From Halopseudomonas maritima (GTDB lineage Bacteria > Pseudomonadota > Gammaproteobacteria > Pseudomonadales > Pseudomonadaceae): DNA of 64,000 nucleotides. The notes below the pieces were generated by a model. It made no database searches and had not been told where the DNA came from. It saw nothing but the letters and a program-made list of their open reading frames with translations. The position numbers were made by a program, and so were the translations under genes. The stretch covers positions 2,294,001-2,358,000 of the forward strand of contig NZ_CP079801.1 of assembly GCF_021545785.1 (NCBI RefSeq), given 5' to 3'. Shown here in pieces: positions 33,076-40,775 of the stretch; the first letter of the stretch is position 1; each line of letters begins with the position of its first letter.

Positions 33076-34218
33076 ATGTCTGCATTGGTACTTAACGAAG
33101 AACAACAGATGCTCAAGGACGCGGCCAAGCGTTTTATGGGCGAAAGCGCGCCGGTCAGTCAGCTGCGTGCGCTGCGCGACAACCGCGACGAAACCGGTTT
33201 CTCCCGTGAACTGTGGCAGAGCATGGTCGAGATGGGCTTTGTCGGCACGCTGATTCCTGAAGCACTTGGCGGTGCCCAGTTTGGTTACGTCGGCATGGGC
33301 CAGGTCAGTGAACAGGTCGGCCGTAACCTGAGCGCATCACCGCTGATCTCGACCGCCGTGGGTGGCGTTGCGGCGCTGTTGCTGGCCGGCTCCAGCGAAC
33401 AGCAGCAGGCGCTGCTGCCGCAGGTTGCCGATGGCAGCTTGCTGCTGGCGCTGGCGGTCGATGAAGCGCCGCGCCACGCGCCGAACCGGGTGGCAACCCG
33501 GTTGCAGGCAGCTGATGGTGGTTATCTGCTCAACGGTCGCAAGGCCTTTGTGGTGGACGGTCACGTGGCCGACAAGCTGATTGTCTCTGCGCGCAGCGAG
33601 GGCAGCGAAGCCGATCAGGCCGGCATCAGTCTGCTGCTGGTCGACCGCAACGCGCCGGGCGTCAGCGTTGAGCGCACCATCATGGCCGACAGCCGCAACG
33701 CGGCGATTGTCAGCTTTGACAACGTGAAGGTCGCCGCTGCTGATCTGCTGGGTGAGGCGGGCAACGCCTGGGCCGCACTGGAACTGACGCTGGATGTGGT
33801 CAACGCCCAGCTGGCCGGCGAGTTGCTCGGCCTATCGCTGGAAGTGTTTGAGCGCACCGTGGCCTATCTGCAGGAGCGTAAACAGTTCGGTGTGGCGCTG
33901 AGCACTTTCCAGGCGCTGCAGCACCGTTGTGCGCACCTGTTCAGTGAACTGGAGCTGGTCAAGTCGGCGGTGTTGAAGGCGCAGATGGCGCTGGACGCCG
34001 GTGACGCCGAGGCGGCGCAGTGGGTCAGCCTAGCCAAGGCCAAGGCCTGCGAAGTAGCCGAATTGGCGACCAACGAAGCGGTGCAGATGCACGGCGGCAT
34101 GGGCATGACCGACGAGTTTGATATTGGTCTGTTTATGAAGCGCGCGCGCAGTGTGCAGGCGTTGTTTGGCGATTACCGCTATCACGCCAATCGCTTCGCG
34201 GCGTTGCGGGGGTACTGA
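33076..34218 (+). CDS. Acyl-CoA dehydrogenase, small/partner subunit (no catalytic Glu seen)
   Basis: 380 residues; GGGAG nine bases before the ATG, 12 bases after its partner. Conserved features are LNEEQQMLKDAAKRFMGE at the start, GFVGTLIPEALGGAQFGYVG, QERKQFGVALSTFQALQHR and MHGGMGMTDEFDIG. The C-terminus (MKRARSVQALFGDYRYHA) lacks the Y/I-E-G-T segment that holds the catalytic Glu in the partner. This asymmetry is known from alpha2beta2 FadE pairs. The substrate is unknown; the neighbourhood suggests a branched, cyclic or dicarboxylic acyl-CoA. Confidence 0.88.
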   Translation: MSALVLNEEQQMLKDAAKRFMGESAPVSQLRALRDNRDETGFSRELWQSMVEMGFVGTLIPEALGGAQFGYVGMGQVSEQVGRNLSASPLISTAVGGVAALLLAGSSEQQQALLPQVADGSLLLALAVDEAPRHAPNRVATRLQAADGGYLLNGRKAFVVDGHVADKLIVSARSEGSEADQAGISLLLVDRNAPGVSVERTIMADSRNAAIVSFDNVKVAAADLLGEAGNAWAALELTLDVVNAQLAGELLGLSLEVFERTVAYLQERKQFGVALSTFQALQHRCAHLFSELELVKSAVLKAQMALDAGDAEAAQWVSLAKAKACEVAELATNEAVQMHGGMGMTDEFDIGLFMKRARSVQALFGDYRYHANRFAALRGY

Positions 34219-34225
34219 GTACTTG

Positions 34226-34400
34226 GTGGAGAAAGCCGCAGGCTTTTCCACCGGATGGCGCGGCGAATGCTGGAGAGCGCTCGCGCTTCAGGTATGCGGC
34301 TGCACCACTGGCACGGTCGGACGCGACATGTCGCGTCCCTACGGCAAGAGCGCAACTTCACCGTCGTAGGGCCACGACATGCCGTGGCCGTTGGCATTAC
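34226..34400. repeat. Palindrome-rich intergenic stretch
   Basis: Three strong hairpins in 175 bases: 34226-34253 (GGTGGAGAAAGCC against GGCTTTTCCACC), an 18-base perfect palindrome GACGCGACATGTCGCGTC around 34320-34337, and GGCCACG/CGTGGCC near 34371-34390. CCCTACGG and CCGTCGTAGGG pair over a longer distance. No coding potential. It may be a REP-like repeat or a decayed mobile unit; copy number elsewhere is needed to decide. Confidence 0.5.
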
Positions 34401-34411
34401 GGGTGCCGCAC

Positions 34412-34445
34412 ATAAAAAACCGCAGCCTTGGCTGCGGTTTTTTTA
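34412..34445. terminator. Bidirectional terminator
   Basis: Perfect 14-bp stem (34414-34427 with 34430-34443) and a two-base loop, with six A on one side and six T on the other. It ends both the acyl-CoA dehydrogenase operon (+) and the convergent channel gene (-). Confidence 0.95.
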
Positions 34446-34453
34446 TGCCCTGA

Positions 34454-35230
34454 TCAGAAGTGGTACTTGGCGATCAGGTTGGTTGCGCTCTGGTAGGTGT
34501 CCAGACCGAAGGTGCCGTTCGGGATGCCGTACTTGTGTTTCCAGTAGTCGTACTCGATACCGGTGTACAGCTGCTTCGCGGACCAGCCCAGCGCCTTGCC
34601 CAGATCGTATTTGATCTGCGGGTTGATGTGCAGGTTGGCGTGGTAGTTGTCGCCGTCGTTGTCGACAACCCAGTCGATAAAGCCGTCGATCAGCACGTCA
34701 GAGTTGCCTACCGGTACGGTGTAAGCCCAGACCGGGGTGATCTGCCAGATACCGCGGCCGCCTTCGTCTTTGTCGGCGTGGCGGTAGTAAGTATTCAGCT
34801 GGACGTAGTCGAAGCCGGGGATGCTCAGATCAATGGCCGGGCCGAGCAGGTAGTTTTTCAGGTCGTGGCGACCAAACTCGTAGGTACCTGCCAGCAGCAC
34901 GTCGGTGACCGGGCCAAAGGCGAAGCTCTGGCCGGTGATCTTGCTCAGCGACAGGCGCGGCGAGATTTCACCGTAGTAGGTGCTGTTGTCGCCGGCGGCG
35001 TTGGTGCCGCCGTTGTAGTGGATGCTGTCGAAAAAGGCGAACAGATCACCCTTGGTCCAACCACTGGCGTGCTCGAAGGTGACCGTCTGCTGGGTGTCAG
35101 GGTCAACCTGGAAGTCGGTGCCGTACAGGTAGGTCAGGCTGTTGTTCTGCCACAGCAGCGGATAGGCATGGGCAAGGCTGCTGGCCAGCATCAGTGTGCT
35201 ACCCAGGGCAGCGCGGGTCAGGCGACTCAT
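34454..35230 (-). CDS. Nucleoside-specific channel-forming outer membrane protein (Tsx/OmpK family)
   Basis: 258 residues. The signal peptide ends after SLAHA (about 22). The rest is alternating amphipathic strands ending in NLIAKYHF, with the C-terminal Phe needed for barrel insertion. Family PF03502 signatures are LLWQNNSLTYLYGTDFQV, FEHASGWTKGDLFAFFDSI and YGEISPRLSL. GGAG lies eight bases before the ATG. It lets nucleosides cross the outer membrane in the Tsx group. About 14 kb from the nucleoside importer, it may serve the same uptake route, which is inference. Confidence 0.9.
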   Translation of the reverse strand: MSRLTRAALGSTLMLASSLAHAYPLLWQNNSLTYLYGTDFQVDPDTQQTVTFEHASGWTKGDLFAFFDSIHYNGGTNAAGDNSTYYGEISPRLSLSKITGQSFAFGPVTDVLLAGTYEFGRHDLKNYLLGPAIDLSIPGFDYVQLNTYYRHADKDEGGRGIWQITPVWAYTVPVGNSDVLIDGFIDWVVDNDGDNYHANLHINPQIKYDLGKALGWSAKQLYTGIEYDYWKHKYGIPNGTFGLDTYQSATNLIAKYHF

Positions 35231-35434
35231 GGATGTTTCTCCATTTTATAGTGGGGGTGTTTGGGGTGTAACGCCGGCGCGCATGGTATAGCAAAACGCG
35301 CCGTTAAGCAGCTGGCGCTCGTCGGGGAATCGCGGTGTTTCCAGGTTGGAAACGCTATTTCACCGTAGTAGGACTAGGCACCTGCTGGGTGAGTGTTTAC
35401 CCTTGCCGCATCCTGATCTGCTGGACCTTGACTG

Positions 35435-35794
35435 ATGCTGTTACGTGGACTGACCTGGCTGGTATTTTTCCAGCTGCTGGGCACCGGACTGAATGTGCTG
35501 GTGCTGCCTTTTTTACCAGGGCCGATCATCGGCATGCTGCTGATGGTGGTGTACCTGTGTGTGCGTGGCGGCGTCAGTGAGTCGATCAGCCTGGCCTCCA
35601 GTGGCCTGCTCACCTATCTGCCGCTGATTCTGGTGCCACCGGCCGTCGGCATCATGGTCTACGGCAGCGAAATCCTGGCTGATGCCACCGCTATCCTGCT
35701 AACGCTGGCACTGTCGCTGGCGCTGAGCATGCCGTTCTGTGGCTGGCTGATGCAGAAGCTGATTGAGCGTCAGGAACGCAGGAGGGCGCCATGA
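35435..35794 (+). CDS. lrgA: CidA/LrgA family membrane protein
   Basis: 119 residues with four hydrophobic segments. The motif LPGPIIGMLLMVVYL (27-41) and the stretch YLPLILVPPAVGIM are typical. LrgA/CidA proteins are holin-like and in various bacteria affect autolysis or export small molecules. It is followed by lrgB with an ATGA overlap. The 200-base spacer upstream (35231-35434) has no gene; no promoter stands out. Confidence 0.92.
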   Translation: MLLRGLTWLVFFQLLGTGLNVLVLPFLPGPIIGMLLMVVYLCVRGGVSESISLASSGLLTYLPLILVPPAVGIMVYGSEILADATAILLTLALSLALSMPFCGWLMQKLIERQERRRAP

Positions 35795-36513
35795 GCGGCT
35801 CTTTGCTGCAGGCCTGGCAGGCTGTGGTCGACCATCCCTTGTTCTGGGTTGGCATGACGCTGGCTGCCTATCAGCTGGGTGTGGCGTTGTATCAACGCAC
35901 TCGACTGGCGGTGTTCCATCCGGTGCTGGTGTCGACCGCCGTACTGGTGCTGGTGATTCTGGCAGCAGGACAGGATTACGCCCATTACAGCGAAGCGGTG
36001 CAGCCGCTGCAGGTGCTGTTGGGGCCGGCCACAGTGGCGCTGGCGGTGCCGCTGTATATGAACTTTCGCCGCATCCGCAGCTATTTCTGGCCGGTGCTGA
36101 TTTGCCTGCTGGTGGGCGGCACCCTGGCGACCGTACTGACGGTTCTGTTCGCCTGGCTGCTTGGCGCCGAGCATATGATCATGATGACCCTGGCGCCCAA
36201 GTCGGTGACCTCGCCGATCGCCATGCTGGTGGCCGAGCAGATTGGTGGCGTTGCCGCGCTGGCCGCGGTGTTTGTGATGTTTACCGGCGTGCTGGGCGCG
36301 ATCTTCGGACCCTGGCTGCTGCGCCTGTGCGGGGTGGATCATCCGGCCGCCTGGGGGATGGCGATGGGCCTGACAGCGCACGCGGTGGGTACTTCGCGCG
36401 CGCTGGAAGAGGGGGAGGAGGCCGGCGCCTTCTCTGCCCTGGCGATGAGTCTGATGGGGACCGCCACCGCCTTGCTGTTGCCGCTGGCGGTTACCCTTTG
36501 GACTATGCTCTAG
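35791..36513 (+). CDS. lrgB: LrgB family membrane protein
   Basis: 240 residues, about six to seven hydrophobic segments. Family features are HPVLVSTAVLVLVIL, LQVLLGPATVALAVPLY (residues 72-88), APKSVTSPIAMLVAEQIGG and GLTAHAVGTSRALEEGEEAGAFSALAM. It is the partner of LrgA in a two-gene operon. Some homologues act in export of glycolate or pyruvate-type metabolites. Confidence 0.94.
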   Translation: MSGSLLQAWQAVVDHPLFWVGMTLAAYQLGVALYQRTRLAVFHPVLVSTAVLVLVILAAGQDYAHYSEAVQPLQVLLGPATVALAVPLYMNFRRIRSYFWPVLICLLVGGTLATVLTVLFAWLLGAEHMIMMTLAPKSVTSPIAMLVAEQIGGVAALAAVFVMFTGVLGAIFGPWLLRLCGVDHPAAWGMAMGLTAHAVGTSRALEEGEEAGAFSALAMSLMGTATALLLPLAVTLWTML

Positions 36514-36695
36514 GGGCTACCGCCTGCTCAGTCGTTGGGGCGTGACTGCGGCAATCGGCCGCCTGTCGCTGCCGGAGTGTGCGGGGCACAATCGGCGCCT
36601 GGAACATTCCATGGCACCGGACGGTCAGAACCAGGTGTCAATCAAGGCGCCAAGGTTCGCATAGTCGGTGCCTCTTGCCCCGAGGAGCAGTGCAC

Positions 36696-38090
36696 ATGGA
36701 ACTTGATCCCCTCCTGCTATCACGTATCCAGTTCGCCTTTGTGGTGTCCTTTCATACCATCTTTCCGGTATTCAGTATCGGCCTGGCCACCTTTATTGCC
36801 TTTCTGGAAATGCTGTCTTTCAAGACCGGCAATCCAGTCTGGGAACGCCTGTCCAAATTCTGGGTTCAGGTGTTTGCCGTGGTATTCGGCATGGGCGTGG
36901 TGTCGGGCATCGTCATGTCGTTCCAGTTTGGGACCAACTGGAGCAACTACTCCTACGCGGCGGCCAACTTCCTCGGGCCGATGCTCAGCTATGAGGTGAT
37001 CACCGCTTTTTTCCTTGAGGCGGCCTTTCTGGGGGTGCTGTTGTTCGGCCGCAACCGGGTGCCGCAGGGCTTACACCTGTTTGCTGCCTGCATGGTGGCG
37101 CTGGGTACCATGATTTCCACCTTCTGGATTCTCGCCGCGAGCAGCTGGATGCATACCCCGGCCGGCGTGGAGTTGCGCGACGGTATTTTCTTCGTGACCT
37201 CCTGGAGCGAGGCCATTTTCAACCCCTCTTTCCCCTATCGCCTGGCGCACATGGTGCTGGCGTCTTTCCTGACTGGCGCCTTTGTGGTTGCGGGGGTGAG
37301 TGCCTGGTATCTGCTGCGCGAGCGCGAGGTGGAGGTCAACCGCAAGGCGCTGTCCATGTGTCTGTGGATGATCCTGATTCTCGCGCCAACCCAGGCGGTC
37401 GTAGGTGACTTTCACGGGCTCAATACCCTAGAGCACCAGCCAACCAAGGTGGCGGCGATGGAGGCCAACTGGGAAACCTCATCCGGGGTGCCCTTGCTGC
37501 TGTTTGCCTGGCCGGACAAGGACAGCCAGAGCAACCTGGTGGAAATTGGTATCCCGAAGCTGGCCAGCTTGATTCTGACCCACGAGTTTGACGGTGTGGT
37601 GCCGGGCCTCAAGGAAGTGCCGGTGGAGGAGCAGCCGGAGGTGGCGCTGGTGTTCTGGAGTTTCCGGGTCATGGTGGGCTTGGGGCTGCTGATGATCGGC
37701 ACTGGTTTTGTCGGCTTGCTGCTGCGCTTCAAAGGCCGCTACTGGCAGACGCCCTGGTTTCTGCAAGGTTTGCGGCTGATGAGCGTGACGCCCTTTGTCG
37801 CGGTGCTGGCCGGCTGGCTGGTGACCGAAACTGGCCGTGCGCCCTGGCTGGTGTACGGTCTGATGACCCACGCCCAGGGTGTTACGCCCTCGCTGACCGG
37901 TGGCATGGCGCTGTTTACCCTGCTGGGCTACATCACCGTGTACGCGATGATTTTCAGTGCCGGCCTGTACTACCTGATGCGGGTGCTGCAGGACGGTCTG
38001 GAAGTGGATGCCCTGCATGGCGAAGAGGATGACGACGTGCACCGGCCGTCACGTCCGCTGTCCGGCAGCGATGTAACTCTGGAACATTAA
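36696..38090 (+). CDS. cydA: Cytochrome bd-type ubiquinol oxidase subunit I (CIO-like)
   Basis: 464 residues from ATG 36696 (GAGGAG nine bases upstream). Subunit I of the terminal quinol oxidase, nine or so membrane spans. Haem ligand His20 (VVSFHTIFPVF) corresponds to E. coli His19; RLAHMVLASF supplies the b558 His; SYEVITAFFLEAAFLGVLLFG carries the conserved acidic residues. The Q loop is short, as in cyanide-insensitive oxidases. The motif usually GRQPW reads GRAPW here. The frame is open upstream of the ATG but without ribosome site or homology. First gene of cydABDC. Confidence 0.94.
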   Translation: MELDPLLLSRIQFAFVVSFHTIFPVFSIGLATFIAFLEMLSFKTGNPVWERLSKFWVQVFAVVFGMGVVSGIVMSFQFGTNWSNYSYAAANFLGPMLSYEVITAFFLEAAFLGVLLFGRNRVPQGLHLFAACMVALGTMISTFWILAASSWMHTPAGVELRDGIFFVTSWSEAIFNPSFPYRLAHMVLASFLTGAFVVAGVSAWYLLREREVEVNRKALSMCLWMILILAPTQAVVGDFHGLNTLEHQPTKVAAMEANWETSSGVPLLLFAWPDKDSQSNLVEIGIPKLASLILTHEFDGVVPGLKEVPVEEQPEVALVFWSFRVMVGLGLLMIGTGFVGLLLRFKGRYWQTPWFLQGLRLMSVTPFVAVLAGWLVTETGRAPWLVYGLMTHAQGVTPSLTGGMALFTLLGYITVYAMIFSAGLYYLMRVLQDGLEVDALHGEEDDDVHRPSRPLSGSDVTLEH

Positions 38091-38101
38091 GGGGGCTGAG
38101 C

Positions 38102-39109
38102 ATGGAAACGGAAATCTTTGACCTGTCGATGATCTGGGCCATGATCATCGCCTTCGCGGTGATCATGTACGTGCTGATGGACGGCTTTGATCTGGGCGTG
38201 GGCATGCTGTTTCCCTTTGCGCCGGATGAAGACGCGCGCGATGTGATGATGAACTCGGTAGCGCCGGTCTGGGACGGCAACGAGACCTGGCTGGTACTGG
38301 GTGGCGCCGGCCTGCTGGGGGCCTTTCCGCTGGTCTATTCGATCCTCTTGCCGGCGCTCTACATCGGCGTATTTCTGATGCTGGCGGGCCTGATCTTTCG
38401 TGGCGTGGCCTTTGAGTTTCGCTTCAAGGCAAAGTCTTCACGCTATCTCTGGAACTGGGCCTTTGCCGGCGGCTCCTACCTGGCAGCCTTTGCTCAGGGC
38501 GTGGTGGTGGGCAGTTTTGTGCAGGGCTATGAGACTGAAGGTCTGGCCTATGCCGGGGGCGCACTCGACTGGCTGACACCCTTTACCGTGATGACCGGGA
38601 TCGGCTTGATGGCCGGTTACGGCTTGCTCGGCAGCACCTGGCTGATCATGAAGTCCGAAGGCTATATCCAGCAGTGGGCCTACCGGATTGCGCCCTGGCT
38701 GCTCGGCACGGTACTGGCGGTGTTTGGCATTATCAGCCTGTGGACGCCCTCGGTTGATCCAAGTGCGTTCGAGCGCTGGTTCGCCACGGTACGCTGGATC
38801 TGGATTTTCCCGCTGCTGGCGCTGTTCTTTGCCTACCAGATCTGGAGCGGCTTGCGTAAGCGCAAGGAAGTGATGCCCTTTATCGCCACCATGGCGATGT
38901 TCTTCGCCACCTACTTTGCTCTGCTCTGGACCCGCTGGCCCTATGTGATTCCGCCCAACTTTACCCTCTGGGATGCGGCCTCATCACCCGGTTCGCAGCT
39001 GTTCCTGCTGCTCGGCATGCTGTTCGTCATCCCGATCATCCTGGCATATACGGCCTGGACCTACTGGGTGTTCCGCGGCAAGGTCCGCGTGGGTGAAGGC
39101 TATCACTGA
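38102..39109 (+). CDS. cydB: Cytochrome bd-type ubiquinol oxidase subunit II
   Basis: 335 residues, the same length as CioB of Pseudomonas, about eight to nine membrane spans. Signatures are VLMDGFDLGVGMLFPF (residues 21-36), SVAPVWDGNETWLVLGG (52-68) and GLIFRGVAFEFRFKA. Forms the oxidase with CydA. GGGG(C)TGAG stands before the ATG, 11 bases after cydA. I see no cydX-type small gene after it; the next frame belongs to cydD, which overlaps by 17 bases. Confidence 0.95.
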   Translation: METEIFDLSMIWAMIIAFAVIMYVLMDGFDLGVGMLFPFAPDEDARDVMMNSVAPVWDGNETWLVLGGAGLLGAFPLVYSILLPALYIGVFLMLAGLIFRGVAFEFRFKAKSSRYLWNWAFAGGSYLAAFAQGVVVGSFVQGYETEGLAYAGGALDWLTPFTVMTGIGLMAGYGLLGSTWLIMKSEGYIQQWAYRIAPWLLGTVLAVFGIISLWTPSVDPSAFERWFATVRWIWIFPLLALFFAYQIWSGLRKRKEVMPFIATMAMFFATYFALLWTRWPYVIPPNFTLWDAASSPGSQLFLLLGMLFVIPIILAYTAWTYWVFRGKVRVGEGYH

Positions 39110-40775
39110 GCCCGGCCGCCGCAGCCGTCAATGGCTGCGCCAGCAGGGTTTGGGCGTGCGGTGCTATCTGTACGCCGCAGTGCTGGCCGGTGTGCTGCAA
39201 ACACTGGCGATCATGGCGCAGATGGGCCTGATTGCCTGGCTGGTGCATCACTTGCTGATTGAGCAGGCGCCCTTTGCTTCGCTGTTCTGGCCCGCGTCGG
39301 CGCTGGGGCTGGCAGTGTTGCTACGTGCAGTGGCGCAGGCCGCTCAGGAGCGTTGCGGGCAGCACGCCAGCGCACGGGTACGGCAACGCGCCCGTGAGCA
39401 GTTGACCGCAACTTGGGCGGCGCTGGGTCCGGTTCGGCTCGCTGGCCGCTCCAGTGCCGCGCTGAGCAACCAATGGGTCGAGCAGGTAGAGGCGCTGGAT
39501 GGATACTACGCGCGTTATCTGCCGCAGCAGTGGCTGGCGCTGCTGTCGCCGCTACTGATTCTACTGTTGGTCTTCTGGCTCGATTGGCTGGCGGCGCTGT
39601 TTCTGCTGTTGTCTGCCCCGCTGATTCCACTGTTTATGGCGTTGGTGGGCATGAGCGCAGAACGAGTCAGTCAGCAGCATGTGCTGGAAGCGGGCCGGTT
39701 GGCGGGGCACTTTCTTGACCGGGTGCGCAACCTGACCAGCCTGCAGCTGTTTGGTCAGGTCGGCGCGGCCACCCGCTCGGTTCAGGAGGCCGCCGAGCGC
39801 TATCGTGCGGTCACTATGCGTACCCTGCGCATCGCCTTTCTCTCTTCTGCGGTACTGGAGTTTTTTGCCTCGGTGGCGATTGCCGTGGTGGCCATGTATA
39901 TCGGCTTTGGCTTGCTGGGCTACATCGACTACGGTCCGGCCGGGCAACTTACCCTGTTCTCCGGCTTGCTGATCCTGTTGCTGGCACCCGAGTTTTTTCA
40001 GCCGTTGCGTAGTCTGGCGCAGGCTTACCATGACCGCGCGGCAGCGCTGGCGGCCGCCGACAGCATGGCGGAACTGCAAGCCGAGGCGGCGCAGGGGGCT
40101 CCTGTCTCAGGAAGGGCGATCGTGGCGGGCGAGCGTGACAGCATCACCTTGCATCGCGTGCAGCTGTCTTACCCCCAGCGTGGCACCGTGCTGCTCGATG
40201 CCAGCCTGCGGATCGCGCACGGACAGGTGGTGGCACTTACCGGGCCTTCTGGTGCGGGCAAATCCAGCCTGTTGCACTGTATGGCCGGTTTCATCAAACC
40301 GCACAGCGGCAGCATCAGCGTGTTCGGCCAGGCGCCGGGGCAGCTGCCGTTGGCCTGGCTTGGGCAGCGGCCGTTTCTGGTTCAGGGCAGCTGGGCAGAC
40401 AATCTGCGTCTTACCGCGCCGCAGGCAACGGCGGCGGACATGCTGCGTGCGCTCGATGCGGTGGGCTTGAGTGAGTTGTTGAGCCGGCAGCCGAATGGGC
40501 TGGAAACGCTGCTGGGCGAGGGCGGCCGCGGGCTGTCGGGGGGGCAGGCGCAACGGCTGGCGCTGGCGCGGGTATGGTTGGCAGATACGCCGCTAGTGCT
40601 GCTGGACGAGCCCACCGCGAGCCTCGATGAGCGCAGCGAGGCCGAGGTAGTGCTGGCCCTGCGCGCCTTGGCAGACAGCGGCAAGACGCTGGTTATTGCC
40701 ACTCACCACCCGGCGTTGATGGCGCTGGCAGATCGGCGCTATGTGCTGAATCGAGGGATGCTTGCCGATGGGTGA
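39093..40775 (+). CDS. cydD: Thiol reductant ABC exporter subunit CydD
   Basis: CydDC exports cysteine and glutathione and is needed to assemble cytochrome bd. 560 residues if translation starts at GTG 39093, inside cydB and preceded by AAGG; no ATG exists near the first conserved residues. The N-terminal six-span ABC exporter domain (about 20-310) is followed by a nucleotide-binding domain. That domain has Walker A GPSGAGKSS, signature LSGGQAQRLALARVW and Walker B LVLLDEPTASLDE. The start remains the least certain point. It overlaps cydC by eight bases. Confidence 0.9.
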   Translation: MKAITEPGRRSRQWLRQQGLGVRCYLYAAVLAGVLQTLAIMAQMGLIAWLVHHLLIEQAPFASLFWPASALGLAVLLRAVAQAAQERCGQHASARVRQRAREQLTATWAALGPVRLAGRSSAALSNQWVEQVEALDGYYARYLPQQWLALLSPLLILLLVFWLDWLAALFLLLSAPLIPLFMALVGMSAERVSQQHVLEAGRLAGHFLDRVRNLTSLQLFGQVGAATRSVQEAAERYRAVTMRTLRIAFLSSAVLEFFASVAIAVVAMYIGFGLLGYIDYGPAGQLTLFSGLLILLLAPEFFQPLRSLAQAYHDRAAALAAADSMAELQAEAAQGAPVSGRAIVAGERDSITLHRVQLSYPQRGTVLLDASLRIAHGQVVALTGPSGAGKSSLLHCMAGFIKPHSGSISVFGQAPGQLPLAWLGQRPFLVQGSWADNLRLTAPQATAADMLRALDAVGLSELLSRQPNGLETLLGEGGRGLSGGQAQRLALARVWLADTPLVLLDEPTASLDERSEAEVVLALRALADSGKTLVIATHHPALMALADRRYVLNRGMLADG

